From contig JAYOTP010000006.1 of NCBI GenBank assembly GCA_038150465.1, positions 22,300 to 86,299 on the forward strand: 64,000 nt of DNA, given 5' to 3'. The translations under genes and the position numbers were made by a program. Positions 17,714 to 26,758 of the stretch are shown here, piece by piece; position 1 is the first letter of the stretch; every line of letters starts with the position of its first letter. The notes under the pieces were generated by a model. The model saw only the letters and a list, made by a program, of their open reading frames with translations. It was not told the DNA's origin and did not search any database. Source of the DNA: RFXV01 sp038150465 (GTDB lineage Bacteria > Bacteroidota > Bacteroidia > Flavobacteriales > Schleiferiaceae).

Positions 17714-20700
17714 ATGCAAAACCCACCGATATACACGCCCAAGAACAAGGTCCGCATCGTCACGGCCGCCTCATTGTTCGATGGCCACGATGCAGCCATC
17801 AACATCATGCGGCGCATCATTCAGGCGACGGGCTGTGAAGTGATCCATCTCGGACACGACCGCAGTGTAGAAGAAGTGGTCCATACCGCCATACAGGAAG
17901 ATGCACAGGCCATTGCCATGACTTCCTACCAGGGCGGGCACAACGAGTACTTCAAGTTCATGGTCGATCTGCTCAAGGAAAAAGGGGCTGAGCACATCAA
18001 AATATTCGGCGGTGGTGGCGGCGTCATTCTGCCGGAGGAGATCGAGGAATTGATGGCCTACGGGGTAACCCGTATCTACAGTCCGGACGACGGCCGGGCC
18101 ATGGGGCTGCAGGGCATGATCAACGACCTGGTCGAAAAAAGTGACTTCCCACTGGGCGAAACCCTTCAGAAGGAAATGGAGACGCTCGACACGGAGCACT
18201 ATGGTTCGGTGGCGCGCGTGATCACGGCCTTTGAGAATTATTCCGATGTCCATGAAGATCTGCGCAGCGAGATCAACGAGCGTGCACAGAAGACCCGGAT
18301 ACCGGTGCTCGGTATCACAGGAACAGGAGGGGCCGGCAAGTCATCTATGGTGGATGAGCTCGTCCGGCGGTTCCTGATGGATTTTCCCGATCGGCACATC
18401 GGCCTGATCAGCGTTGATCCTTCCAAGAAAAAAACAGGCGGTGCACTTCTGGGCGACCGCATCCGAATGAACAGCATCCGGCACGGAAATGTCTACATGC
18501 GTTCACTGGCCACCCGTCAAAGCAATCTGGCCCTTTCGAAATATGTAAAGGAAGCAGTGCAGGTCCTCAAGGCCGCCGGCTTCGATCTGATCGTTCTGGA
18601 AACTTCCGGCATTGGTCAAAGCGATACAGAGATCCTCGACCACAGTGATCTTTCGCTCTATGTCATGACGCCTGAATACGGAGCAGCCACCCAGCTGGAG
18701 AAGATCGATATGCTGGATTTTGCGGATGTCATCGCGCTCAATAAATTCGACAAGAGAGGGGCCTTGGATGCGCTCAGGGATGTGCGCAAGCAGTATCAGC
18801 GCAACCATGGACTTTGGGATCAGGATCTGGAACAGATGCCGGTTCACGGCACCATTGCATCGCAATTCAACGATCCAGGGACCAACGGGCTTTACCGGTC
18901 CATCATGGACGCTTTGACACAGAAGACCTCGGCAGATTTCCCTTCCGAGCGGGCCATGCCCACGGAGATGAGCGAGAAGATCTACATCATCCCTCCGAGT
19001 CGGACCCGATATCTGAGCGAGATCAGCGAGCAGAGCCGGAGATATGACGAACGAACCGCTCAGCAAGCGGAGGTGGCCGATAAGCTCTATGGCCTTCAGC
19101 AGTCGGTTCTGACCTTTGGTGGTCCCGACCTCTTAGAGGAAGCGCAGACTACCTCTGAAGATGCGACCGTGGCTGCATTGATCGAAAAATTCAATGAGCT
19201 GCACAAAGACCTGGATCCGCATCTGTGGGCGATGCTTCAGGGCTGGAGAAAAGAAGAGGCACGCTATTCAGAAGAATTCTATGTCTATCAGGTCAGGGGA
19301 AAGGAGATCAGCGTTCCAAACCACACCCGAAGTCTGAGTCAGACACCTATTCCAAAAGTGGCTCTGCCCAAGTTCAAAAGCTGGGGCGACAAGGTGCGCT
19401 GGACAATGCGCGAGAATACTCCGGGATTCTTCCCATTCACCGCAGGTATCTATCCGTTCAAACGCACGGGCGAAGACCCTACGCGCATGTTCGCTGGGGA
19501 GGGCGGTCCGGAACGAACCAATAAACGCTTTCACTACGTCAGTTTGGATATGCCGGCGGCCCGGCTGAGCACGGCTTTTGACTCTGTGACCCTGTACGGG
19601 AACGATCCGGGCTGGCGTCCGGACATCTATGGAAAGATCGGGAATGCCGGTGTGAGTATTTGCTGTCTGGATGATGCCAAAAAACTCTATTCGGGTTTCG
19701 ATCTCTGTGCACCGAGCACATCGGTCAGCATGACCATCAACGGTCCGGCGCCCATGTTGCTTTCCTTCTTTCTGAATGCTGCGATCGACCAGCAATGCGA
19801 GAAGTACATCAAGGCCAATGGCCTTGAAAAAGAGGTGCGCAGCAAGATCGAAAAAGCCTACAAGGCCAAGGGCATGGACGTCCCTGAATACAGGGGTGAA
19901 TTGCCCGAAGGGAACGACGGGCTCGGCCTGATGCTGCTCGGCAGCAGCGGCGATCAGGTCCTGCCGAAGGAGGTGTACGAGAAGATCAGATCGGAAACCC
20001 TGCAGGCAGTTCGCGGAACGGTGCAGGCCGATATCCTCAAGGAGGATCAGGCGCAGAACACCTGCATTTTCAGCACCGAATTCGCCCTGCGGCTCATGGG
20101 AGATGTGCAGCAGTACTTCATCGATCAGAAGGTGCGCAACTTCTATTCGGTATCCATTTCGGGCTACCACATCGCTGAGGCCGGAGCCAATCCGATCACA
20201 CAGTTGGCATTCACGCTGGCCAATGGCTTCACCTATGTGGAGTACTACCTGAGCCGGGGCATGGACATCAATAAGTTCGCTCCCAACCTGAGTTTTTTCT
20301 TCAGCAATGGGATCGATCCGGAGTATGCGGTCATCGGACGGGTGGCGCGTCGGATATGGGCGAAGGCGATGAAGGAGCGTTATGGTGCGGATGTACGAAG
20401 CCAGATGCTGAAGTACCACATCCAGACCTCGGGCCGGTCGCTCCATGCACAGGAGATCGACTTCAACGATATACGGACCACTTTGCAGGCGCTCTACGCT
20501 TTATACGACAATTGCAACAGCCTGCACACCAACGCCTACGATGAGGCCATCACCACACCCACCGAGGAGAGCGTCCGCAGGGCAATGGCCATACAACTGA
20601 TCATCAACAAGGAGCTCGGACTGGCGAAAAACGAAAATCCGCTGCAAGGGTCTTTCATCATTGAGGAACTGACCGATCTGGTGGAAGAATCCGTGCTCGA

Positions 20701-21112
20701 CGAATTCGACCGTATCACAGAACGAGGTGGCGTGCTTGGTTCCATGGAGACCATGTATCAGCGCGGAAAGATCCAGGAAGAGAGCCTGTACTACGAAACC
20801 TTGAAGCACACCGGAGAATTTCCGATCGTGGGCGTGAACACCTTCCTCAATAAAAAGGGATCCCCAACAGTGGTTCCCGGCGAGGTGATCCGCGCCACTG
20901 AAGAAGAGAAGGAATTTCAGATCCGCCGGTTGGAAGAGCTGCACGGCTTCAATGAAAAACAGGCGGCGGCTGAGCTGCAAAAGATCCAAAAGGCGGCCGT
21001 TCAGAACGAGAACATATTTGAGGTGCTGATGGAAGCAGCCAAATACTGCTCTCTGGGTCAAATGACCCAGACCATGTTCGAGGTGGGGGGACAGTACCGG
21101 CGAAATATGTAA
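17714..21112 (+). CDS. icmF: Fused isobutyryl-CoA mutase IcmF (B12-dependent)
   Basis: 1132-residue adenosylcobalamin enzyme that interconverts isobutyryl-CoA and n-butyryl-CoA (some members use pivalyl-CoA). The three-part fusion is complete. The B12-binding domain comes first (residues ~10-140) with D23-x-H25 in LFDGHDAAIN and GGGGGVI. A MeaB-like G-protein chaperone domain follows, with P-loop GTGGAGKSS near residue 200 and NKFD. The mutase TIM-barrel (about 560-1110) contains AGIYPFKRTGEDPTRMFAGE and NGPAPMLLSFFLNAAIDQQ, which separate IcmF from methylmalonyl-CoA mutase. It acts in the cytoplasm in branched-chain acyl-CoA metabolism, fitting the acyl-CoA dehydrogenase at 25578. Built-in G-protein chaperone means no separate meaB is needed. 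Confidence 0.95.
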   Translation: MQNPPIYTPKNKVRIVTAASLFDGHDAAINIMRRIIQATGCEVIHLGHDRSVEEVVHTAIQEDAQAIAMTSYQGGHNEYFKFMVDLLKEKGAEHIKIFGGGGGVILPEEIEELMAYGVTRIYSPDDGRAMGLQGMINDLVEKSDFPLGETLQKEMETLDTEHYGSVARVITAFENYSDVHEDLRSEINERAQKTRIPVLGITGTGGAGKSSMVDELVRRFLMDFPDRHIGLISVDPSKKKTGGALLGDRIRMNSIRHGNVYMRSLATRQSNLALSKYVKEAVQVLKAAGFDLIVLETSGIGQSDTEILDHSDLSLYVMTPEYGAATQLEKIDMLDFADVIALNKFDKRGALDALRDVRKQYQRNHGLWDQDLEQMPVHGTIASQFNDPGTNGLYRSIMDALTQKTSADFPSERAMPTEMSEKIYIIPPSRTRYLSEISEQSRRYDERTAQQAEVADKLYGLQQSVLTFGGPDLLEEAQTTSEDATVAALIEKFNELHKDLDPHLWAMLQGWRKEEARYSEEFYVYQVRGKEISVPNHTRSLSQTPIPKVALPKFKSWGDKVRWTMRENTPGFFPFTAGIYPFKRTGEDPTRMFAGEGGPERTNKRFHYVSLDMPAARLSTAFDSVTLYGNDPGWRPDIYGKIGNAGVSICCLDDAKKLYSGFDLCAPSTSVSMTINGPAPMLLSFFLNAAIDQQCEKYIKANGLEKEVRSKIEKAYKAKGMDVPEYRGELPEGNDGLGLMLLGSSGDQVLPKEVYEKIRSETLQAVRGTVQADILKEDQAQNTCIFSTEFALRLMGDVQQYFIDQKVRNFYSVSISGYHIAEAGANPITQLAFTLANGFTYVEYYLSRGMDINKFAPNLSFFFSNGIDPEYAVIGRVARRIWAKAMKERYGADVRSQMLKYHIQTSGRSLHAQEIDFNDIRTTLQALYALYDNCNSLHTNAYDEAITTPTEESVRRAMAIQLIINKELGLAKNENPLQGSFIIEELTDLVEESVLDEFDRITERGGVLGSMETMYQRGKIQEESLYYETLKHTGEFPIVGVNTFLNKKGSPTVVPGEVIRATEEEKEFQIRRLEELHGFNEKQAAAELQKIQKAAVQNENIFEVLMEAAKYCSLGQMTQTMFEVGGQYRRNM

Positions 21113-21189
21113 GGAGCTTCTTTGCTTTGTTGAGCTTTTCTGGCTTGAACCATTTGTCCCTCAGTGAGTTCATTTCGATAAGCTGATCT

Positions 21190-21204
21190 CCAACACACTG
21201 TTGG
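21190..21204. repeat. Inverted repeat upstream of the PspC-like gene
   Basis: Perfect six-base arms CCAACA and TGTTGG around CAC. It lies ten bases upstream of the -7 element at 21214, close to where RNA polymerase would contact the -33 region. It could be an operator or a weak hairpin terminating icmF transcripts (TTTTA follows at 21211). Confidence 0.35.
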
Positions 21205-21213
21205 TGAATCTTT

Positions 21214-21221
21214 TATATTTG
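21214..21221 (+). promoter_or_regulatory. Bacteroidota -7 element for the PspC-like gene
   Basis: TATATTTG is an exact TAnnTTTG match, 47 bases before ATG 21269. No -33 TTTG at normal spacing is seen, and the inverted repeat at 21190-21204 sits there instead. Confidence 0.55.
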
Positions 21222-21268
21222 AGTTCATCTGAGCTGTGCTGAGAGAAGCAAATGAACGATAAGACCAA

Positions 21269-21499
21269 ATGTTGAAGTTGATAGAGCGTCTGAGGGTGGT
21301 GACGGAGCGTCAGGGTTTCGAAGTCTGTGCGCGTCTGGCAGAGCGCATGGGCATACCGGCCTACCGCGTTCGCCTCTTCTTCGTCTATTCGACATTCATT
21401 GCCTTGTTCTCTCCGCTGATCATCTATATGTCCATTGCCTTTGTCCTGAAGATCAAGGACTACGTTTACCAGCGTAGAAGTTCCGTGTGGGATCTCTGA
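21269..21499 (+). CDS. Small PspC-domain membrane protein
   Basis: 76 residues. CARLAERMGIPAYRVRLFFVY corresponds to the PspC domain core (GLAEYFGIDPTLVRLLFV in typical members), followed by one or two hydrophobic segments (STFIALFSPLIIYMSIAFVL) and a basic tail. PspC proteins are inner-membrane partners in envelope-stress responses in Proteobacteria; in Bacteroidota single small copies are common and of unknown function. It has its own exact promoter element and is followed 57 bases later by an RmlD-like gene. No other Psp gene is nearby. Confidence 0.7.
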   Translation: MLKLIERLRVVTERQGFEVCARLAERMGIPAYRVRLFFVYSTFIALFSPLIIYMSIAFVLKIKDYVYQRRSSVWDL

Positions 21500-21556
21500 C
21501 CAACTGCCACGTCTTCCCTCTTTGATTATCTTCGGCTTCTGTCAAGACAGAGGTGA

Positions 21557-22480
21557 ATGAAACAGACTGTTCTGGTCACAGGTTCCAACGGATTGCTGGG
21601 TCAAAAACTGACCAAACAGCTCGCCTCCGATCCAGACACCGATCTGGTGGCCACTGGCCGCGGACCCGATCGAAATTCCTTGTCTCGTGGCTATCGCTAT
21701 GCGTCCATGGACATCACCGATGAAGAAATGGTGCGCAAGGTCCTGGAGGAATACCGTCCAAACGTGGTGATCCATACGGCAGCCATGACCCAGGTGGACG
21801 ACTGCGAAAAGCAACAGGAGCTTTGTGAGCTGATGAATGTCCGTGCAGTGGAGTACATCGCCCGTGCTTCCGAGGCCATTGGTGCACATCTCGTTCACCT
21901 TTCCACAGACTTTATTTTCGACGGAAGCCATGGCCCGCTGAGTGAAGAAGAGGAGCCCGCGCCATTGAGTATTTACGGAGACTCAAAAAGGCGTTCTGAA
22001 GAGGCGGTCCGGGAGTTGTCGAGCAGTTGGTCCATTCTCCGTACGGTCCTTGTCTATGGCTTGGCAGAGGAAATGAGCAGGAGCAATATCGTCCTTTGGG
22101 CAAAGAGTTCGCTCGAGGCGGGTACGCCCATCCGCGTGGTGAACGATCAGTTCCGAACACCGACTTTGGCAGAGGATCTGGCACAGGCCTGCATCCTGGC
22201 CGGGAAGCAGAAGGCTCAGGGCGTCTTTCACATCAGCGGTGAGGAATTGCTGAGCATCTCAGACTTTGTCCGGCGCATTGCCGCTTTTTGGGATCTTGAT
22301 GTCTCGCCCATGACGGAGATCAGTACAGCTTCTCTTGGGCAACCCGCCCGACGTCCTCCGAAGACGGGATTCATCGTAGACAAGGCCAGGAAAGAGTTGG
22401 GCTACAGCCCGAGAAGCATAGAGGAGGGCCTGAGCTTGGTGGATGCTCAGCTGAATGAAAGAAACAGACCAGATCAATGA
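21557..22480 (+). CDS. RmlD-like dTDP-4-dehydrorhamnose reductase family protein
   Basis: 307-residue extended SDR. Cofactor motif TGSNGLLGQK (8-17), VVIHTAAMTQVDDCE, LSTDFIFDG and active site IYGDSKRRSE (Y-x3-K) match the RmlD/RfbD family. A true rhamnose pathway would need rmlA, rmlB and rmlC, none of which is in the window, so the dTDP-rhamnose role is unproven. It overlaps the sodium symporter gene by four bases (ATGA). A candidate -7 element TATCTTCG (seven of eight) lies at 21527-21534. Confidence 0.75.
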   Translation: MKQTVLVTGSNGLLGQKLTKQLASDPDTDLVATGRGPDRNSLSRGYRYASMDITDEEMVRKVLEEYRPNVVIHTAAMTQVDDCEKQQELCELMNVRAVEYIARASEAIGAHLVHLSTDFIFDGSHGPLSEEEEPAPLSIYGDSKRRSEEAVRELSSSWSILRTVLVYGLAEEMSRSNIVLWAKSSLEAGTPIRVVNDQFRTPTLAEDLAQACILAGKQKAQGVFHISGEELLSISDFVRRIAAFWDLDVSPMTEISTASLGQPARRPPKTGFIVDKARKELGYSPRSIEEGLSLVDAQLNERNRPDQ

Positions 22481-24309
22481 GTAAGAATACAGAGGGTTGG
22501 GGTTCAAGAGTAGGACTCATTTTGGCCATGGCGGGCAACGCTGTCGGCCTGGGCAATTTCTTGAGATTTCCTGTTCAGGCGGTCCAGAACGGTGGCGGTA
22601 CATTCATCATCCCCTATTTGGTCAGTTTTCTTTTGATGGGAATTCCGCTTCTTTGGGTGGAATGGGCCATGGGTCGATACGGCGGTCGATACGGCGATCA
22701 TTCAACCCCATTCATACTCGACAACATCACCAAAAAAAGGCTTTGGAAATACTTTGGCGTCTTTGGCATCTTCACCAATCTCGGTGTCATGGCCTACTAT
22801 ACCTATATCGAGAGTTGGACTCTGACCTACACCATCAAATCGCTCAAAGGCGATTTTCTGGGCATGCCAATAGATGAAGTGGGTGCTTTTTTCGATCGCT
22901 ACGTCGATCTGGGAAGCGCGATCAATGTGCCGGTCTGGGCGCTCATTGCCTTTACCGTCACACTCTCCCTGAATGTCTATGTGCTGTCCAAGGGGCTTTC
23001 GGGCGGTGTGGAGAAAGTGGCCAAAGTGGCCATGCCCTTGCTTATTCTGTTTGGTGCTTTTCTGGCGGTCATGGCGATCAGCCTGGGAGATACAGGTCGC
23101 TGCCTGGACTGCGATTCACACCTCGGCCTGAATTTCCTCTGGGAGCCACAGCTCGATTCGCTGACCAATCCGAAGGTATGGCTGGCGGCGGCAGGACAGA
23201 TATTCTTTACGCTAAGTGTGGGAATGGGCACCATCCAATGCTATTCTTCCTATCTCAAACAAAAGGACGACATCGCACTGAACGCCATGAGCGCTGGCTG
23301 GATGAATGGATTCGTTGAGATCGTTCTTGGGGCAAGCGTGGTGATACCGATCGCAGTAGGTTACCTCGGTCTCGACTGGGTGAAGGAGAATGCGGGTTTC
23401 ATGATGGCCTTCAAGACCATGCCCTTCCTGTTCGATCAATTTGGCAGTGTAGTGGCTGTGCTCGGTGGTGTGGCTTGGTTCGGTCTGCTGTTCATAGCGG
23501 GCATCACTTCCTCTCTGGCCATGGGAACGCCCTGGATGGGATTCGTCAAGGATGAGTTCAACTGGGGAAGAAAGAAGGCGGCACTGCTGCTTGGAGTCAT
23601 CATCTTTTTCCTTGCACTGCCCACCATTTTCTTTTTTGGAAAAGGAGTCTTCGACGAATACGATTACTGGACGGGAACGGTTTCGCTGGTCGTTTTTGCG
23701 CTGGCAGAAGTCATCTTGTTCGCCTGGGTATTTGGAATGGACAAGGGATGGAAAGAGATCACCGACGGAGCAGATATCCGGGTGCCTCGCTTTTACCGTC
23801 CCGTCATCAAATACGTCACGCCTCTGTTCATCCTTATCATCTTCAGCAGTTCACTTTTCAAGCCGTTGAACGGAGAGTTGGACGACTGGGGAGATGCATT
23901 CTCCCATTGGACGGGCAGCAGCACGGAACAATTTTATTTCGACCGGGGCTCGGGGCAGTGGCTCAAGTTGCGGACCGACTCAGATGAACTCCTGCAATGG
24001 GGTGGAGCCGCAGCAGGCTGGCAAGGATCGGGGAAGAGAATATCGGAGCTGGATGAACAGGGTTCGGGTCGTTTTCTGGATGGATCTGAAAGTGAGATCA
24101 TCCAAAGAAGCGGCTGGCCATGGGCCAATGATGCCATCATCAATCAGATATTCCACATCAATTCAGGCGTCCAGTGGTACGCCAATGGAAAGCCAACCAA
24201 TATGCTCTTCATCGATCTGTCGCGTTTTCTTCTGATCGGCGTATTTGTTGGGATCGCCTTCATGGTGAAGCTCGCTTCCAATCGACGCAAAAAAATGATG
24301 CACTCATGA
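22477..24309 (+). CDS. Sodium-dependent NSS/SNF family symporter with long periplasmic insert
   Basis: 610-residue inner-membrane transporter of the neurotransmitter:sodium symporter family. TM1 carries the sodium/substrate signature AGNAVGLGNFLRFP (about residues 18-31), and about twelve transmembrane segments can be traced. Family members import amino acids such as alanine, methionine or tyrosine with Na+. It is longer than the usual ~450-500 residues because a hydrophilic stretch of about 110 residues, rich in Gly, Ser, Asp and Trp, lies between the last two membrane helices (about 463-577). The gene overlaps both neighbours by four bases; the downstream neighbour is a 47-residue membrane peptide resembling the small subunit of MetP/MetS-type NSS systems. 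Confidence 0.9.
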   Translation: MSKNTEGWGSRVGLILAMAGNAVGLGNFLRFPVQAVQNGGGTFIIPYLVSFLLMGIPLLWVEWAMGRYGGRYGDHSTPFILDNITKKRLWKYFGVFGIFTNLGVMAYYTYIESWTLTYTIKSLKGDFLGMPIDEVGAFFDRYVDLGSAINVPVWALIAFTVTLSLNVYVLSKGLSGGVEKVAKVAMPLLILFGAFLAVMAISLGDTGRCLDCDSHLGLNFLWEPQLDSLTNPKVWLAAAGQIFFTLSVGMGTIQCYSSYLKQKDDIALNAMSAGWMNGFVEIVLGASVVIPIAVGYLGLDWVKENAGFMMAFKTMPFLFDQFGSVVAVLGGVAWFGLLFIAGITSSLAMGTPWMGFVKDEFNWGRKKAALLLGVIIFFLALPTIFFFGKGVFDEYDYWTGTVSLVVFALAEVILFAWVFGMDKGWKEITDGADIRVPRFYRPVIKYVTPLFILIIFSSSLFKPLNGELDDWGDAFSHWTGSSTEQFYFDRGSGQWLKLRTDSDELLQWGGAAAGWQGSGKRISELDEQGSGRFLDGSESEIIQRSGWPWANDAIINQIFHINSGVQWYANGKPTNMLFIDLSRFLLIGVFVGIAFMVKLASNRRKKMMHS

Positions 24310-24449
24310 GTACTTCGGCACTTCTCCTGATGGTCCTCGTTCAGGGCAGTGTGGCAGCAGCCACCATCTACTTTTTTCTAAAGGTCCTCAAGGCGCCTGT
24401 ACGGCATGTGGATGAGGAGTCAACCAAAAATGAAGATCGTGCAGAGTAG
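24306..24449 (+). CDS. Small membrane subunit next to NSS symporter (MetS-like)
   Basis: 47-residue protein, MSTSALLLMVLVQGSVAAAT followed by IYFFLKVLK and a polar tail. It has one transmembrane helix and is the right size and position for the MetS-type small subunit that accompanies some NSS transporters. Its ATG overlaps the transporter stop (ATGA), a strong sign of coupled translation, and the stop is ten bases before the next gene. Identity rests on context, size and topology rather than on strong sequence motifs. It is easily missed by gene finders with a length cut-off. Confidence 0.65.
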   Translation: MSTSALLLMVLVQGSVAAATIYFFLKVLKAPVRHVDEESTKNEDRAE

Positions 24450-24458
24450 GTTTCATTT

Positions 24459-25532
24459 ATGTGGAGAAAGCGTCTGATGGACGGGTTCCGGCACAATCGA
24501 AGTGAGCGAAACGGGCTTTGGGTACTCGCCTTTATTGTGGCCCTTTCGGCGGCCTACTTTTTCAGTGAGACCCAATTCGGAAATTCCCGAGAACAGGTCT
24601 CTGAGCAAATTCAGCAGGCACGCTGGAAAGTGGACAGCATCAAAAAGGCTCAGGGCACCGCTGAACAGGAAATGTTCTTCTTCGATCCAAACAAGGTTGA
24701 CAGTCTTCAGCTGATGTCTCTGGGCCTGCCGGGAGATGTGGCCAGACGCTGGGTGCATTACACAGAAAAAGGTGGTCGCTTCTTCAAAGAGGAGGATGTT
24801 CTAAAGATCTACGGACTGCAAAGGAGTTGGTGGGAGCGGGCCAAAGAATTCATGATCTTCCAGCATATGGAATGGGAAGATGAACCGCTTAAAATGCCGG
24901 ATGTGCACTACGCATTCATGCCAGATACCATGAGTGTGGACCGCTGGAAGGAATGGGGGCTTTCGGAGGCCCAGGCTTACTCTGTAGTGAGCTACCTTGG
25001 CAAGATCGATGCCCCCTTGGTCTGGGCTGACCTGGAAAAGATCTATGTTCTCGATGAAGCATTCAAAGCGCGGATCAAACCATGGGTGCGTTTTGATGCC
25101 CCCCACAATGGTCATGATCCGTCCCATTCGGAGAAATTGGAGGTCAATTCCATGAATACAGAGGAACTGGCCCGTGTTTCGAAGTGGCCCAGATGGAAGG
25201 TGGATCGTCTGATCGCTTTCCGGGACCGCCTGGGTGGTTTTCATTCCCTTGCCCAGATCTACGGCGCCTACGGTCTGGATTCAGTGGAACTCCACTCTTT
25301 GGAGTCTCATCTCTCCATCCAAGCAGTAAAACTCTCTAAGTGTTTTGTGAATAAAGAGCCGGCCGATTCATTGCTTTTGCATCCGTATATAAATTTCACT
25401 CAGGCGTATGAACTGACCCGCTTCAGAGAGAATGTCCGACCTCTGAGGAATTTGGATGAGGTGCGACGTCTTCGCGTTTTTTCTTTGGAGGAATTGGAAC
25501 TTCTTGGGCCATATTTGTCCTTCGATCTCTGA
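24459..25532 (+). CDS. Helix-hairpin-helix (ComEA-like) protein
   Basis: 357 residues. An N-terminal membrane anchor (LWVLAFIVALSAAYFF, about 20-36) precedes several helix-hairpin-helix units, for example the PNKVDSLQLMSLGLPGDVAR region, EVNSMNTEELARVSKWPRWK, and a last unit near FTQAYELTRFRENVRPLRN. The repeated N-x-(A/S/T)-x3-L pattern is typical of ComEA-like HhH repeats. The family in Bacteroidota is envelope-anchored and uncharacterised; DNA binding for uptake is suggested by ComEA but not shown. It follows the small NSS subunit by nine bases, so it is likely in the same transcript. Confidence 0.72.
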   Translation: MWRKRLMDGFRHNRSERNGLWVLAFIVALSAAYFFSETQFGNSREQVSEQIQQARWKVDSIKKAQGTAEQEMFFFDPNKVDSLQLMSLGLPGDVARRWVHYTEKGGRFFKEEDVLKIYGLQRSWWERAKEFMIFQHMEWEDEPLKMPDVHYAFMPDTMSVDRWKEWGLSEAQAYSVVSYLGKIDAPLVWADLEKIYVLDEAFKARIKPWVRFDAPHNGHDPSHSEKLEVNSMNTEELARVSKWPRWKVDRLIAFRDRLGGFHSLAQIYGAYGLDSVELHSLESHLSIQAVKLSKCFVNKEPADSLLLHPYINFTQAYELTRFRENVRPLRNLDEVRRLRVFSLEELELLGPYLSFDL

Positions 25533-25577
25533 AACCAAGAGCATCCTTGTTTGTTACCCCACAAATCACCACCTGAG

Positions 25578-26720
25578 ATGAACTTTTCACAGAATGAAAC
25601 CCAAACAATGATCGCCCAGACTGTGCGCGACTTCTGCGATCAGCACATTTGCCCGTACATCATGGAATGGGACGAAGCCCAGACCTTCCCGGTGGAGGCT
25701 ATGAAGAAATTGGGTGAACTCGGCCTTATGGGCATTCTTGTTCCTGAAGAATACGGAGGATCCGGCCTGGGGTATGACGAATACGTGACTGCCATCACTG
25801 AGCTTGGGCGTGTGGATCCGAGTGTCGCCTTGAGTATGGCCGCGCACAATTCGCTGTGTACTGGACACATTCTTCAGCATGGAAGCGAAGCACAGAAAAA
25901 GAAGTATTTGCCGCTTTTGGCAAGCGGAGAGTGGATCGGTGCCTGGGGTCTGACAGAGGCCAATACGGGTTCGGATGCGATGCGCATGAAAGTGACGGCC
26001 AAAAAGGAAGGCAACGAATGGGTCCTGAACGGAGCCAAGAACTGGATCACACATGGCATTTCCGGAGATGTGGCCGTAGTTCTGGCGCGTACAGGCGAAC
26101 TTCTCGACAGTCATGGCATTTCGGCATTCATCGTTGAACGGGGAACACCGGGTTTCCAGGCGGGTAAAAAGGAGAACAAACTCGGTATGCGCGCTTCGGA
26201 AACAGCAGAAATGGTATTCGATGATTGCCGTATTCCGGAAGAAAATCTCATAGGAGCGGAGGGAGAGGGCTTTGTTCAGGCCATGAAGGTGCTCGATGGC
26301 GGTCGGATCTCCATTGCCGCCCTGTCGCTCGGGGTGGCCTATGGTGCCTACGACGCATCAAAGAAGTACGCCAAGGAGCGCGAACAATTTGGAAAGCCCA
26401 TTGCCCATTTTCAAGCCATTGCCTTCAAACTGGCCGATATGCTTACCGAGATCGAAGCGGCTGAACTGCTGACCTTCCAGGCGGCATTTCGAAAGAACAA
26501 TGGCCAAAAGGTCACAAGGGAAGGGGCCATGGCCAAATACTACGCCTCAGAAGTGGCGGTAAAAGTTTGCAATGAGGCGGTACAGATATTTGGTGGTTAT
26601 GGTTTCACCAAGGATTTTCCAGTCGAAAAATTCTACCGCGATGTGAAGTTGTGTACCATTGGCGAGGGAACATCTGAGATCCAAAAACTCGTCATTTCAA
26701 GAGAACTTCTCAAAGACTGA
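25578..26720 (+). CDS. Acyl-CoA dehydrogenase
   Basis: 380-residue FAD enzyme of the short/medium-chain acyl-CoA dehydrogenase family. ATG 25578 (MNFSQNETQ) gives the standard length; the frame opens nine codons earlier without homology. Motifs are GLTEANTGSDA, NGAKNWITHG, the substrate loop RMSEA-like region VLDGGRISIAA, and the catalytic glutamate in CTIGEGTSEIQ. It oxidises acyl-CoA to enoyl-CoA and passes electrons to ETF. With IcmF nearby, branched- or short-chain acyl-CoA is a reasonable substrate guess. Followed by rpsU after 38 bases. Confidence 0.93.
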   Translation: MNFSQNETQTMIAQTVRDFCDQHICPYIMEWDEAQTFPVEAMKKLGELGLMGILVPEEYGGSGLGYDEYVTAITELGRVDPSVALSMAAHNSLCTGHILQHGSEAQKKKYLPLLASGEWIGAWGLTEANTGSDAMRMKVTAKKEGNEWVLNGAKNWITHGISGDVAVVLARTGELLDSHGISAFIVERGTPGFQAGKKENKLGMRASETAEMVFDDCRIPEENLIGAEGEGFVQAMKVLDGGRISIAALSLGVAYGAYDASKKYAKEREQFGKPIAHFQAIAFKLADMLTEIEAAELLTFQAAFRKNNGQKVTREGAMAKYYASEVAVKVCNEAVQIFGGYGFTKDFPVEKFYRDVKLCTIGEGTSEIQKLVISRELLKD

Positions 26721-26729
26721 TTTTTTCTC

Positions 26730-26737
26730 TATTTTCG
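26730..26737 (+). promoter_or_regulatory. Candidate -7 element for rpsU
   Basis: TATTTTCG matches TAnnTTTG at seven of eight positions, 21 bases before the rpsU ATG. Confidence 0.35.
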
Positions 26738-26758
26738 CAGCCCATTTAAAAAGAAGTT

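Noticed and set aside
19268..20446. Long open frame on the minus strand (392 codons) inside icmF
   Set aside because: It is antisense to an intact, highly conserved enzyme and shows no family motif; such frames are common opposite G+C-balanced genes. The same holds for long frames opposite rpoB, rpoC, gyrB, the ABC exporters and the photolyases.
21557..22480. dTDP-rhamnose biosynthesis locus
   Set aside because: Only an RmlD-like gene is present; rmlA, rmlB and rmlC are absent from the window, so the pathway cannot be claimed.
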